DNA of 35,416 bases from an uncultured Clostridiaceae bacterium (GTDB lineage: Bacteria > Bacillota > Clostridia > Lachnospirales > Lachnospiraceae), in contig CAMWUK010000031.1 of assembly GCA_947177415.1 (NCBI GenBank), positions 1-35,416 of the forward strand. The letters run 5' to 3'. The position numbers and the translations under genes were made by a program. The notes beneath the pieces were generated by a model, which was not told where the DNA came from, searched no databases, and worked only from the letters and a program-made list of their open reading frames with translations. Shown here one piece after another: positions 1 through 7,194 of this stretch (its first letter is position 1; each line of letters begins with the position of its first letter).

Positions 1-223
1 GAATTGACTCTCTCTTACACGAACACATCTGAACTTTCTGAACTTTCCCAGAGACATATATTTTTTCTGAACAACTCCATAAACTTTCTAACAACTCTAA
101 CAATTGATTTGAACTTTCTGATAATTTACACGACCATTTTGAATTATCTGAAAACTCCCAATAAAACTTTGAATTATCTGACAATTCAATGAATTTACCC
201 GAATTATCTGAATATGGGGTCAT
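1..223 (-). other. Doubtful ORF crossing the left edge, made of 10-residue repeats
   Basis: On the minus strand an ATG at 223-221 opens a frame that stays open to the left edge. It repeats a motif like SDNSKF every ten residues because the DNA array has a 30-bp period. The plus strand of the same DNA is also open from the edge to 192. No convincing ribosome binding site precedes the minus-strand ATG. Openness on both strands is expected of any stop-free repeat whose period is a multiple of three, so I favour a non-coding array. Confidence 0.2.
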
Positions 224-246
224 ATCTCGATAGATGTCTGATAATT
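81..246. repeat. 30-bp-spaced direct-repeat (iteron-like) array
   Basis: The core GAAYTWTCTGA occurs at 111-121, 141-151, 171-181 and 201-211, exactly 30 bp apart. Degenerate in-phase copies lie at 81-91 and 231-241, and off-phase copies at about 28-41 and 66-70. Only about 11 bp of each unit is conserved, and the remaining 19 bp vary. Thirty base pairs is close to three helical turns, so all copies would face the same side of the helix, as expected of a protein-binding array. The array lies about 370 bp upstream of the small terminase gene. A packaging (pac/cos) site, a replication origin or an operator are all possible, and the sequence does not decide between them. Confidence 0.75.
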
Positions 247-314
247 AGATTTCCGGCTCCGAAGAATTACGAGCTGTATTTCCCAGAAATATAATGTTGT
301 TGTTATGTTGCAGC

Positions 315-330
315 CACACACACACACACA
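315..330. repeat. (CA)8 dinucleotide tract
   Basis: Eight tandem CA units lie in the non-coding region between the 30-bp array and the first promoter. Short dinucleotide runs can be length-variable. No function is evident. Confidence 0.9.
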
Positions 331-459
331 ATTTGACTACAATGAGCCATGAGAAATCACCCACTTAAAAACTACTGCTGCTGTAACTTTGAAACTATAT
401 GACACATATTTTTTCACAATATCATCTAAAATATTTTAAAAAAACTTTTAAAATACCTA

Positions 460-488
460 TTGACAAATTTTTATATCTGGTATATAAT
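460..488 (+). promoter_or_regulatory. Sigma-A-type promoter P1 for the packaging operon
   Basis: TTGACA at 460-465 and TATAAT at 483-488 are both perfect consensus hexamers, separated by 17 bp. The -35 box is preceded by TA, giving TATTGAC, which recurs in other promoters of this window. Transcription would start near 495 and read through an A/T leader into the terminase genes. Confidence 0.85.
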
Positions 489-598
489 ATATATAAGTCA
501 ATATCTTATTAGTATTATAGATTAATATAGTATATTAATAATATATTATGGTATTATATATTAATAGTATTATAATATATATTTATGGTATTAAGATT
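489..598 (+). other. Almost pure A/T leader before the terminase operon
   Basis: This stretch has very few G or C bases and repeats short words: TAGTATTATA at about 510 and 565, TATATTAATA at about 531 and 557, and ATGGTATTA at 548 and 585. It would form the roughly 100-nt 5' leader of the P1 transcript. Such DNA melts and bends easily. Beside the 30-bp array it could be the unwinding element of an origin or part of a packaging site. No gene is visible in it. Confidence 0.6.
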
Positions 599-611
599 TG
601 GAGGTATAATA

Positions 612-1301
612 ATGAAGAGTAACTTAAGGCGTATATCAGGCACAGTTGACAAATGGTTAGAGGAAGATGGACTGATGCTGATTGAATGCTGGTCTCGTGA
701 TGGGTATACTATAGAAGATATTGCTAATAAAATAGGTGTTAATAAAAAGACATTATATGATTGGCGGTCTCAATATCCAGAGATAGAAGAGGCTCTCCGT
801 AATGGTAGAGAGATAATAGATTATAAAGTAGAAAATGCCTTATTGAAATCAGCATTAGGGTATCAAAAGAAAGAAGTAAAGATAACTACTACTATGAGAT
901 ATGGTAAGGTAGTAGAAACTGTAAAAGAGGTTACAGAATCCGAACAGGCACCAAATGTAAATGCTATTCAAACATGGTTGTATAATAGACAAAAAGAAAA
1001 GTGGAAAAATATGAATTCCAAAGCTAATATGTTTGAGGATATGGTAGAAGATGAAACAATTGAGGTAATTGTTCGTAGAGCCGGAGCTAATGAAGATGAC
1101 GATGAAGAGATAGAAGAAAAAGATATAGTACTTCGTAAACGTTCTGAAAAAGAGCAAAAAGATATAAAGAAGAAAAAGAAGGCCGAAGAAAAAGCTACAA
1201 AGAAAAAGGAAGAGCAGCATGTTGAGGTAATAGAGGATGATGAAGAGTATGACCCAGAACTTGACGAATGGCCTGAAGATTGGGAGGACAAAGATGAATG
1301 A
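612..1301 (+). CDS. terS: Terminase small subunit
   Basis: This 229-residue protein should recognise phage DNA and hand it to the large terminase subunit. The N-terminal ~60 residues form a helix-turn-helix of the small-terminase/transposase type (DIANKIGVNKKTLYDW). The C-terminal third is highly charged, with a lysine-rich stretch followed by an acidic tail, and probably contacts the large subunit or portal. I choose the ATG at 612 because GGAGG at 600-604 is spaced correctly for it. The ATG at 585 lies upstream of that site and has none. The stop overlaps the next gene by 4 nt (ATGA), which implies translational coupling. Assignment rests on the domain, the position and the neighbour. Confidence 0.88.
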   Translation: MKSNLRRISGTVDKWLEEDGLMLIECWSRDGYTIEDIANKIGVNKKTLYDWRSQYPEIEEALRNGREIIDYKVENALLKSALGYQKKEVKITTTMRYGKVVETVKEVTESEQAPNVNAIQTWLYNRQKEKWKNMNSKANMFEDMVEDETIEVIVRRAGANEDDDEEIEEKDIVLRKRSEKEQKDIKKKKKAEEKATKKKEEQHVEVIEDDEEYDPELDEWPEDWEDKDE

Positions 1302-2662
1302 AAATAGTTAAGAAAATTAGTCCTGCCTTTGAAGATTTTGTATTTAATTGGGATTATGAACAGTTCCTACTAATAGGTGGATATGGCTCTGGTAAGAGCT
1401 ATGATATAGCGTTTAAAATCATTTTAAAGTTGTTAGAAGAAAAGAGAAAGGTATTGGTAGTTCGGCAGGTTTATGATACTATATATGAAAGTTGTTTTGA
1501 TTTGTTTTGTGAGATACTTAGTGATATGGGACTTTTGTGTATGGATTATAACGAATTTAAGAAAAAGAAAAATAAGTGTGTAGCACTTAAGTCCCCACTT
1601 CGTATCAGGTTCCCAAATGGAGGACAAATAATATTCAAAGGTATGGATAAACCAGAGAAAGTGAAATCAATAAATGGTGTAAGTATTGTGTGGATTGAGG
1701 AGTGTTCAGAAGTTAGTCCAGAAGCGTATAAAGAGTTATTAGGTCGTATTAGAACACCAGATTGTTCAATGCACTTCATCCTTTCATGTAATCCAGTTAA
1801 TAAAGAGAATTGGGTATATACTCACTTCTTTGTTAGACAAGATGAACATGGCGAAGAACATGTAATTATGGATGAAGATAAGTTTTATGAAAAGAAGTGT
1901 TTGATTAAGAATGGGATATATTACCATCACAGTACACCTGGAGATAATCCGTGGTTACCATGGCAGTATTTAAAACGATTAGATGATTTAAAAAATTATG
2001 ACTACCCACTGTATATGGTAGCTCGTTGGGGTAGATTTGGTGCATCTGGTACAAGGGTACTTCCACAGTTTAGGGTTGCCCCACGTGCTGATATTTTTGT
2101 TAATGCGGTTAAGAGATTAGGTCCAGAGAATCAGTATTTTGGCTTTGACTTTGGCTTTGAAGAAAGTTATAATGCTGTTCTCAGTATGTCAGTGGATAGT
2201 AAAGCCAGTATTTTATATATCTGGGATGAAATTTATATAAACCATTTGACTGATGATAAAATGGCCAGATTGCCAGAAATGCAGAAATTAAAATCACGTC
2301 TTGACGAATATTATGATATGGGTTATAATAAGTATATAGTAGCAGATAATGAAGACCCAAAAGCAATTCAGTATTACAGACAAATGGGATTTTTGATTCG
2401 TCCATGTCGTAATAAGTTTCAAGGGTCTAGGTTGAGTAATACAAGAAAGGTAAAGCGATTTAAGAAAATTTATGTTAGTCCTAAATGTAAGAATACAATA
2501 AAAGAGCTTAAGGACTTAACATATAAAAAGGATACTCAAGGTAAAACAATATATGATGAATTTAATATAGACCCTCATACACTCAGTGCAATATGGTATG
2601 CTCTAGATACTGTTACAGTAGCTGATGTGAAACAAAAAGACTTTTATTCAAAAAGGGGGTAG
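1298..2662 (+). CDS. terL: Terminase large subunit (PBSX/Terminase_3 type)
   Basis: The ATPase and nuclease of the packaging motor, 454 residues, the usual length. Walker A is GGYGSGKS at residues 27-34, and Walker B is VSIVWIEE with acidic residues at 134-135. The ATPase coupling region follows (FILSCNPVN). The C-terminal RNase-H-like nuclease shows FDFGFEES with D284, an ADNEDP motif near residue 350, and IDPHT with D425. These fit the three metal-binding acidic clusters of the family. The start overlaps the small-subunit stop and has GGGAGGA at 1282-1288. It acts at the portal of the empty prohead. Confidence 0.95.
   Translation: MKIVKKISPAFEDFVFNWDYEQFLLIGGYGSGKSYDIAFKIILKLLEEKRKVLVVRQVYDTIYESCFDLFCEILSDMGLLCMDYNEFKKKKNKCVALKSPLRIRFPNGGQIIFKGMDKPEKVKSINGVSIVWIEECSEVSPEAYKELLGRIRTPDCSMHFILSCNPVNKENWVYTHFFVRQDEHGEEHVIMDEDKFYEKKCLIKNGIYYHHSTPGDNPWLPWQYLKRLDDLKNYDYPLYMVARWGRFGASGTRVLPQFRVAPRADIFVNAVKRLGPENQYFGFDFGFEESYNAVLSMSVDSKASILYIWDEIYINHLTDDKMARLPEMQKLKSRLDEYYDMGYNKYIVADNEDPKAIQYYRQMGFLIRPCRNKFQGSRLSNTRKVKRFKKIYVSPKCKNTIKELKDLTYKKDTQGKTIYDEFNIDPHTLSAIWYALDTVTVADVKQKDFYSKRG
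2301..2329 (+). promoter_or_regulatory. Possible internal promoter within terL
   Basis: TTGACG at 2301-2306 and TATAAT at 2324-2329 are separated by 17 bp. It lies in coding sequence about 340 bp upstream of the microprotein, holin and endolysin genes and could give them separate expression. Unlike the other promoters it lacks a TG extension of the -10 box. A chance match in AT-rich coding DNA is quite possible. Confidence 0.25.
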
Positions 2663-2666
2663 TTTA

Positions 2667-2786
2667 GTGAGAAAGGTAACTAACGTAAAAAGATGTTCAA
2701 TTTGTGGAAAACAAATAAATTATCGCGCTGATAAGTGCGATTATTGTTTATTAAAAGAGCTTATTTTTATGCTTTTTAGGAGGTAA
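2667..2786 (+). CDS. 39-residue zinc-ribbon microprotein
   Basis: A short gene with a GTG start, preceded by AGGGGG at about 2654-2659. The protein has two CxxC pairs, C10/C13 (CSIC) and C24/C27 (CDYC), separated by ten residues. It ends in a hydrophobic stretch (LLKELIFMLF) and two arginines. Four cysteines in this spacing normally bind one zinc ion. The last codons contain the GGAGG that serves the holin gene, so the two are tied together. Its position between terminase and holin suggests a packaging or lysis-timing role, but I do not recognise the family and assign no function. Confidence 0.7.
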   Translation: MRKVTNVKRCSICGKQINYRADKCDYCLLKELIFMLFRR

Positions 2787-2791
2787 TTAAA

Positions 2792-3040
2792 ATGAAGAAT
2801 ATTAATTGGGTAAGAAAACTTACAAGTAGAAAATTATGGGTATCTGTTGGTAGTTTTATAGGTATGATGATTGTAGCTACTGGTGGAACAGAGAGCGAAG
2901 CTAGTCAAGTGGCGGCTTTAATTATGGCAGGTGCTTCTGTAATTGGATATGTAATTGGTGAAGGATTAACTGATGCAGCAAATAAGGAAATTGGTGAAGG
3001 TATCTTAATGGAAGCAGAAGAAATAAAAAATAACGATTAG
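2792..3040 (+). CDS. Holin-like small membrane protein
   Basis: An 82-residue protein with a charged N-terminus, a hydrophobic segment at about residues 14-30 (LWVSVGSFIGMMIVATG), a short polar turn, a second hydrophobic segment at about 38-57 (VAALIMAGASVIGYVIG), and a polar C-terminus. Two membrane spans in about 80 residues, directly before an amidase endolysin, fit a holin that opens the host membrane at lysis. It has an AGGAGG ribosome binding site inside the end of the preceding gene. The holin call is inferred from topology and context. Confidence 0.7.
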   Translation: MKNINWVRKLTSRKLWVSVGSFIGMMIVATGGTESEASQVAALIMAGASVIGYVIGEGLTDAANKEIGEGILMEAEEIKNND

Positions 3041-3051
3041 GAGGGATATTG

Positions 3052-3765
3052 ATGGCATTTGTAATTAATGAAAGATTGGCAAAATCTATTAGTTATGGAA
3101 GCACAAGAGATTTATCGCTGATAAAGTTTATAGTAATTCACTATACAGGTAATAAGGGTGATACAGCAAAAAATAATGCAGATTATTTTGCAACTTCCAA
3201 CACAAGAACTGCTGGAGCACACTTCTTTGTAGATAAAACAGGAGAAATTTATAGGTCTATTAAAGAGAATTTGGTTGCCTGGGCGGTTGGTGGATTATAT
3301 GGACAAACTTTAGGTGCGGGTTCATGTTATAATAAATGTACCAACACAAACAGTATAAGTATTGAATTGTGCGATTGTCTGGAAGATACGAACTGGGAAC
3401 AGATGAAAGCAACAAGACAGCTTGTACAGTATATCCAAAAGAAATGTCCAAATGCAAAGACCATTATCCGACACTGGGATGTGAATGGCAAGCAATGCCC
3501 AGCATCAATGACAGGTACCAGTAATAAAAAATGGAAAAGATTCCATAGTTTTTTGATAAACGGTTATCAATTCAAAGCAAAAGTGACAAAGAAAGCTGCA
3601 ATTCGTTCATCAGGAAGAGTAACCACAAAGAATAAGATTGGTGTTGCCCAAGTCGGAACAACCGTAAAAATCACGAAAGTAATAGGTAACTGGGGAAGGC
3701 TAAAAGAAAAGAATGAAAATGGTAAGTACCAGTGGATTTATTTGAAAAAAGTAAAAGTAATATAA
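3052..3765 (+). CDS. N-acetylmuramoyl-L-alanine amidase endolysin with SH3-like domain
   Basis: A 237-residue lysis enzyme cutting the bond between MurNAc and the peptide stem of peptidoglycan. The N-terminal ~165 residues are an Amidase_2/T7-lysozyme-type domain. Predicted zinc ligands are H30 (IVIHYTG), H141 (IRHWD) and C149 (KQCP), with the expected GAHFFVD and WAVGG motifs between them. From about residue 178 to the end is an SH3-like wall-binding domain (AAIRSSGR, VGTTVKIT, WGRLK, WIYLKKV). I choose the ATG at 3052, with GGAGGG at 3040-3045, over the TTG at 3049. No signal peptide is visible, so release would depend on the holin. Confidence 0.93.
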   Translation: MAFVINERLAKSISYGSTRDLSLIKFIVIHYTGNKGDTAKNNADYFATSNTRTAGAHFFVDKTGEIYRSIKENLVAWAVGGLYGQTLGAGSCYNKCTNTNSISIELCDCLEDTNWEQMKATRQLVQYIQKKCPNAKTIIRHWDVNGKQCPASMTGTSNKKWKRFHSFLINGYQFKAKVTKKAAIRSSGRVTTKNKIGVAQVGTTVKITKVIGNWGRLKEKNENGKYQWIYLKKVKVI

Positions 3766-3777
3766 GGAGGTAGTAAG

Positions 3778-5637
3778 GTGGCCCAACAAAATGGACAAAA
3801 CGAAGAACAAAAGACTTTTAATGAAGAGGGTTCAAAAGTTTATTTGTCGGTATATAATCGAATACCTTATGTCCTAATAAGAGAAGAATCAGGCGAAGAT
3901 GCCACAGAAGTATTTGAAGAAATTAGAGAAATTTGTATGTATTATAAGATTTACAAGAAGGGTAAAGAATTTAATGTAGAGGGTACTAATGGAGATTATG
4001 TTCCTGCGAGACTTAGATATAAGATGGCAGCTACCCTTATAAATAAAGAGGCACGTTTTCTTTTCGCTGAACAGCCTGATATTACCATAGAGCAAAAGGG
4101 AGATTTAGAAGAATTTACAGAAGATACAAAAAGGGCACTTACAATTATGAATGAATTGGTTAAGACAATTTTAGATAAGAATAATTTCCAAGACATTCTG
4201 ATAAAAGGTGCAAGGGATTGTTTTATTGGTAAACGTGTAGCCTGTCTTATAAACTTTAATGAAAAAGATGGTGTTACACTTACGTTTTTACCTAGTACAC
4301 AGTTTTTGTATGAAGTTAGGTCAACTAATCATAGGGTACTTGAGAAGTTTGTAAGTTTTACGGTAATGAAAGATAGTAAAACAAATTCTATTAAGCGTAT
4401 TTTTAAGAAAAAGTATACGCTTGAAAATATAAATGGTATAGATAAAGTATTTCTTGAGGAAGAGATTTATGATGGCACAGCGAAACTTATTGAGAAGGTA
4501 ATGCCAAAGACTGAAATGATAATTGATTTTATACCGGCCGTCATTTTTATTAATGATGGTTTATCTGAAGAATTAAAAGGAGAGTCGGAAATAGAAAGTC
4601 TTATGGACTTTGAGGAATGGTATTCAAAATTAGGAAATGCCGATGCTGATGCTGAAAGAAAGAGTATGAATCCTACTAAGTATTTGGTGGATATGGCAAA
4701 CAACTCTACAAAAAACCTATCTACTGCTGCAGGTGCTTTATGGGATTTAGGTTCAGACCAAAATCTGGAAAATAAACATGTTGAGGTTGGTTTACTTGAG
4801 CCGCAGATGCACTATAGTGAAGCATTAAAAACCACTCTTGATAGGATTAAAACAACAGGTTATGAGCAGGTAGATATGCCAAACATTACAAACGAGAGTT
4901 TATCTGGTGTAATAACATCTGGTAAAGCATTAAAAGCTATATATTGGCCATTGATTGTTAGATGTAAAGAGAAAATGAAGATGTGGGGACCAAATTTATC
5001 TTTAATGGTAGAAATGATTGTCAAGGGTGCAATGGTATATCCAAATACAATAAAGAAATATACTAATGATATATTGGTACCAATTGACCACACAGTAGAA
5101 GTAGTTCAGAATACTCCACTTCCAGAGGATGAAATTGAAGAAAAGACCATTGATTTAGCAGAAGTAGAGGCCAATACAATGTCAAAGAAAGCATATATGA
5201 AGAAATGGAGAGGGCTTACTAATTCACAGGTAATGGAGGAGTTAAATCAGATTGCTTTAGAAAGGCAAATTATTGAGGATGCTTCTTTTAGTGGAACAAC
5301 TTCTAATGGTATGAATGGAGATAATAATCTTATAAATGGTTTAAATAGAGATGAATTTATTTCAGCCGGTAAAAATGCATTAAATCGTGATGGAACTCAA
5401 AAACAAGGTAGTGAAAATAATATAGATGTTAAGAATCAAATGCAACAGACTCGCTCTACCATGAGTAAGTTAAATGGAACACAAATTGGTTCTTTGATTA
5501 GTATCCTTGGAGGTTATAAGGCTGGAAACTTTACAAAAGGTCAGGCAAAACATTTAATAATGTCAATGGGTCTTGATGATACATTTGCTGAAGCTTTATT
5601 AGAGGAAGAAAAGTTGGAGGTAACACCTAATGTCTAA
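3778..5637 (+). CDS. Portal protein (SPP1 gp6-like)
   Basis: A 619-residue protein with a GTG start and AAGGAGG seven bases upstream. It should form the twelve-fold portal ring through which DNA enters and leaves the head. Length and features such as PARLRYKMAATLINKEARFLFAEQP near the N-terminus, DIEEW-like FEEWYSKLGNADAD in the middle and a Gln/Asn-rich C-terminus match the Phage_prot_Gp6 family. The end overlaps the MuF gene by 8 nt, an arrangement typical of portal-MuF pairs. Confidence 0.9.
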   Translation: MAQQNGQNEEQKTFNEEGSKVYLSVYNRIPYVLIREESGEDATEVFEEIREICMYYKIYKKGKEFNVEGTNGDYVPARLRYKMAATLINKEARFLFAEQPDITIEQKGDLEEFTEDTKRALTIMNELVKTILDKNNFQDILIKGARDCFIGKRVACLINFNEKDGVTLTFLPSTQFLYEVRSTNHRVLEKFVSFTVMKDSKTNSIKRIFKKKYTLENINGIDKVFLEEEIYDGTAKLIEKVMPKTEMIIDFIPAVIFINDGLSEELKGESEIESLMDFEEWYSKLGNADADAERKSMNPTKYLVDMANNSTKNLSTAAGALWDLGSDQNLENKHVEVGLLEPQMHYSEALKTTLDRIKTTGYEQVDMPNITNESLSGVITSGKALKAIYWPLIVRCKEKMKMWGPNLSLMVEMIVKGAMVYPNTIKKYTNDILVPIDHTVEVVQNTPLPEDEIEEKTIDLAEVEANTMSKKAYMKKWRGLTNSQVMEELNQIALERQIIEDASFSGTTSNGMNGDNNLINGLNRDEFISAGKNALNRDGTQKQGSENNIDVKNQMQQTRSTMSKLNGTQIGSLISILGGYKAGNFTKGQAKHLIMSMGLDDTFAEALLEEEKLEVTPNV

Positions 5638-6538
5638 TTATTATGACTTTATTTTCAGGGATGCTTGGGAAGCGAGGGATAAGATAACAAAAAGACAAGA
5701 AAGAGAAATACGAAAGCTTTATAATAAGTGGGCAAGAGAGGTAAGAGAACAAGCCAATCAGTTATCAAAGATTGGTACTCCAGAATCTGCTAGACAGTCA
5801 AGAGAGCTTGCTAAATTATATTATCAGTTGAGAAGTGCTAGCAAACAACTTACAGCCGAAATAAATACAAGCATTAAAGATAGTATAGAATATATGGCAA
5901 ATGCGGTTACAAGATGTAATAAAATTTGGTTGAAAAATTTAGGATTTACAGATACTAGTATTGATACAAAATTTTCTTTAAATAGAGATATGGCAATAAG
6001 AAATATTATTACAGGTAATATATATACAAATGGATATAGTTTAAGTCAAAGATTATGGCAGATTGAAAAAAATACAATGAAAGATATATATTCTATAGTA
6101 GCTAAAGGAATTGCACAAAATATGTCAATATATGATATATCAAAATTGTTAGAGAAGTATATAAGGCCAGATGCCAAGATACCATATACCATGGGAGTAC
6201 ATCAGCAGGTAACAGATTATAGTGCTCAGAGATTGGCAAGAACACTTATTCAGCATACATATCAGCAAACATTAGTCGCTCTTACTAAAGATAATCCGTA
6301 TGTTAATGGTTATATATGGCATGCAAACGGTGCACATTCATGTGAGTTATGTGAAGAGAGAGATGGTCAAGTTTATTCGGCAGATGATTTACCACTTGAC
6401 CATCCAAATGGTATGTGCTCAATGGAACCATATATTGACCTGGAAAAAATGATAAGAGAAGTAAGTGATTGGGAATCAGAATTAGGTAATATGTATGATT
6501 TTTTCCAGGACCTAGATTTTAGGCCTAGTATGAATTAA
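5630..6538 (+). CDS. MuF-like minor head protein
   Basis: A 302-residue protein, helical at the N-terminus, with a C-terminal phage Mu F domain. The hallmark is WHANGAHSCELC followed by the HPNGMC element. C238, C241, H258 and C263 form a plausible zinc site. MuF proteins associate with the portal inside the head and are thought to be ejected or to help assembly. It overlaps the portal stop and has TTGGAGG at 5614-5620. No toxin-type C-terminal extension follows the MuF domain. Confidence 0.88.
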   Translation: MSNYYDFIFRDAWEARDKITKRQEREIRKLYNKWAREVREQANQLSKIGTPESARQSRELAKLYYQLRSASKQLTAEINTSIKDSIEYMANAVTRCNKIWLKNLGFTDTSIDTKFSLNRDMAIRNIITGNIYTNGYSLSQRLWQIEKNTMKDIYSIVAKGIAQNMSIYDISKLLEKYIRPDAKIPYTMGVHQQVTDYSAQRLARTLIQHTYQQTLVALTKDNPYVNGYIWHANGAHSCELCEERDGQVYSADDLPLDHPNGMCSMEPYIDLEKMIREVSDWESELGNMYDFFQDLDFRPSMN

Positions 6539-6549
6539 TAAAGATATGA

Positions 6550-6575
6550 CCTATATTTATAGGCTTAATTTTTAT
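6550..6575 (+). terminator. Weak hairpin after the MuF gene
   Basis: CCTAT (6550-6554) can pair with ATAGG (6559-6563) and is followed by a T-rich stretch. GACCTAT at 6548 could alternatively pair with ATAGGTC at 6597-6603. The stem is short, so this may be a weak terminator ahead of promoter P2 or nothing at all. Confidence 0.3.
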
Positions 6576-6644
6576 AGATTGAATTTGGGGTATATAATAG
6601 GTCCTGGTAATGGTAATAATTTTTGAAAATTTTTAAATAATGTA

Positions 6645-6673
6645 TTGACATATATTTTTGTGTATGATATAAT
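6645..6673 (+). promoter_or_regulatory. Extended -10 promoter P2 before the scaffold/capsid genes
   Basis: TTGACA at 6645-6650 and TATAAT at 6668-6673 with a 17-bp spacer. The -10 box carries a TGA extension (TATGATATAAT). The surrounding TATTGAC and ATATAATA are shared with the promoters near 24781 and 32616. It should drive the zinc-ribbon, scaffold and capsid genes, products needed in high copy. Confidence 0.85.
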
Positions 6674-6692
6674 AATAAAGGAGTAAAAAAAT

Positions 6693-7088
6693 ATGGAGCA
6701 AAGATATTTATTTGAGTGTGAAGAATGTGGTAAGAAATTTTATTTAGATAAAAGTAACGTGGAGCTACATTATGGAGTTCCATATAAGACAAAGGATGGG
6801 CGGTCAATATTTATTACATATTACGACTGTCCAGAGTGTAAAAGAAGACATTTTGTACAGGTAGATGATGCACATAGTATTCAGATGAAAAAAGAAACTT
6901 CTACAATGTTTAAGAAATTATCTAAAAAGCGTTTAAATTTTAAAGATATTCCTAAGAAACAGAATGAGAAGTTTAAAAAGCTTAATAAAAAACTTGAGGA
7001 TTATAGGTTTGAACTCAAGAAAAAATTTAATGGACAAATCATTAAGGCTAGTGATGGTTCAGAAATTGAAGTACATTTTTCAATGTAA
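6693..7088 (+). CDS. Zinc-ribbon protein with charged helical tail
   Basis: A 131-residue protein. Its N-terminal half holds two CxxC pairs, CEEC at residues 9-12 and CPEC about 38 residues later, with aromatic residues between them, forming a zinc ribbon. The C-terminal half is rich in Lys and Glu and probably forms a long helix or coiled coil. It is the first gene after promoter P2 and lies between MuF and scaffold. Small zinc proteins at this position occur in related phages, but I know no function. A head-assembly or regulatory role is inference. Confidence 0.8.
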   Translation: MEQRYLFECEECGKKFYLDKSNVELHYGVPYKTKDGRSIFITYYDCPECKRRHFVQVDDAHSIQMKKETSTMFKKLSKKRLNFKDIPKKQNEKFKKLNKKLEDYRFELKKKFNGQIIKASDGSEIEVHFSM

Positions 7089-7121
7089 GAGGAAAGAATC
7101 CATATAAAAGAGTTAGATAAC

Positions 7122-7176
7122 AGACATACCTTGTGTCTAAAAATAAAAGGATATACTACCGTGAGTATAAACACGG
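7122..7176 (+). promoter_or_regulatory. Mutually exclusive hairpins upstream of the scaffold gene
   Basis: AGACA (7122-7126) can pair with TGTCT (7134-7138). Just downstream, TATACT (7152-7157) can pair with AGTATA (7164-7169), while CCGTG (7159-7163) can pair with CACGG (7172-7176). The last two stems interlock, so they must compete or form a pseudoknot. They end a few bases before the scaffold ribosome binding site at 7183-7186 and could modulate its translation. No known riboswitch class is recognised. Confidence 0.4.
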
Positions 7177-7194
7177 AGAAAAGGAGAAATAGAC

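Noticed and set aside
4-192. Plus-strand ORF through the 30-bp array
   Set aside because: It uses a TTG start without ribosome binding site, is biased to Leu/Asn/Thr because of the repeat, and stops mid-array while the repeat continues. It is an effect of a stop-free 30-bp period.
81-246. CRISPR array
   Set aside because: The conserved core is only about 11 bp and the variable part 19 bp, too short for CRISPR repeats and spacers, and no cas genes are present.
855-1291. Reverse-strand ORFs opposite the small terminase gene
   Set aside because: They are Phe/Ser-rich shadows of the Glu/Lys-rich sense strand with no ribosome binding site.
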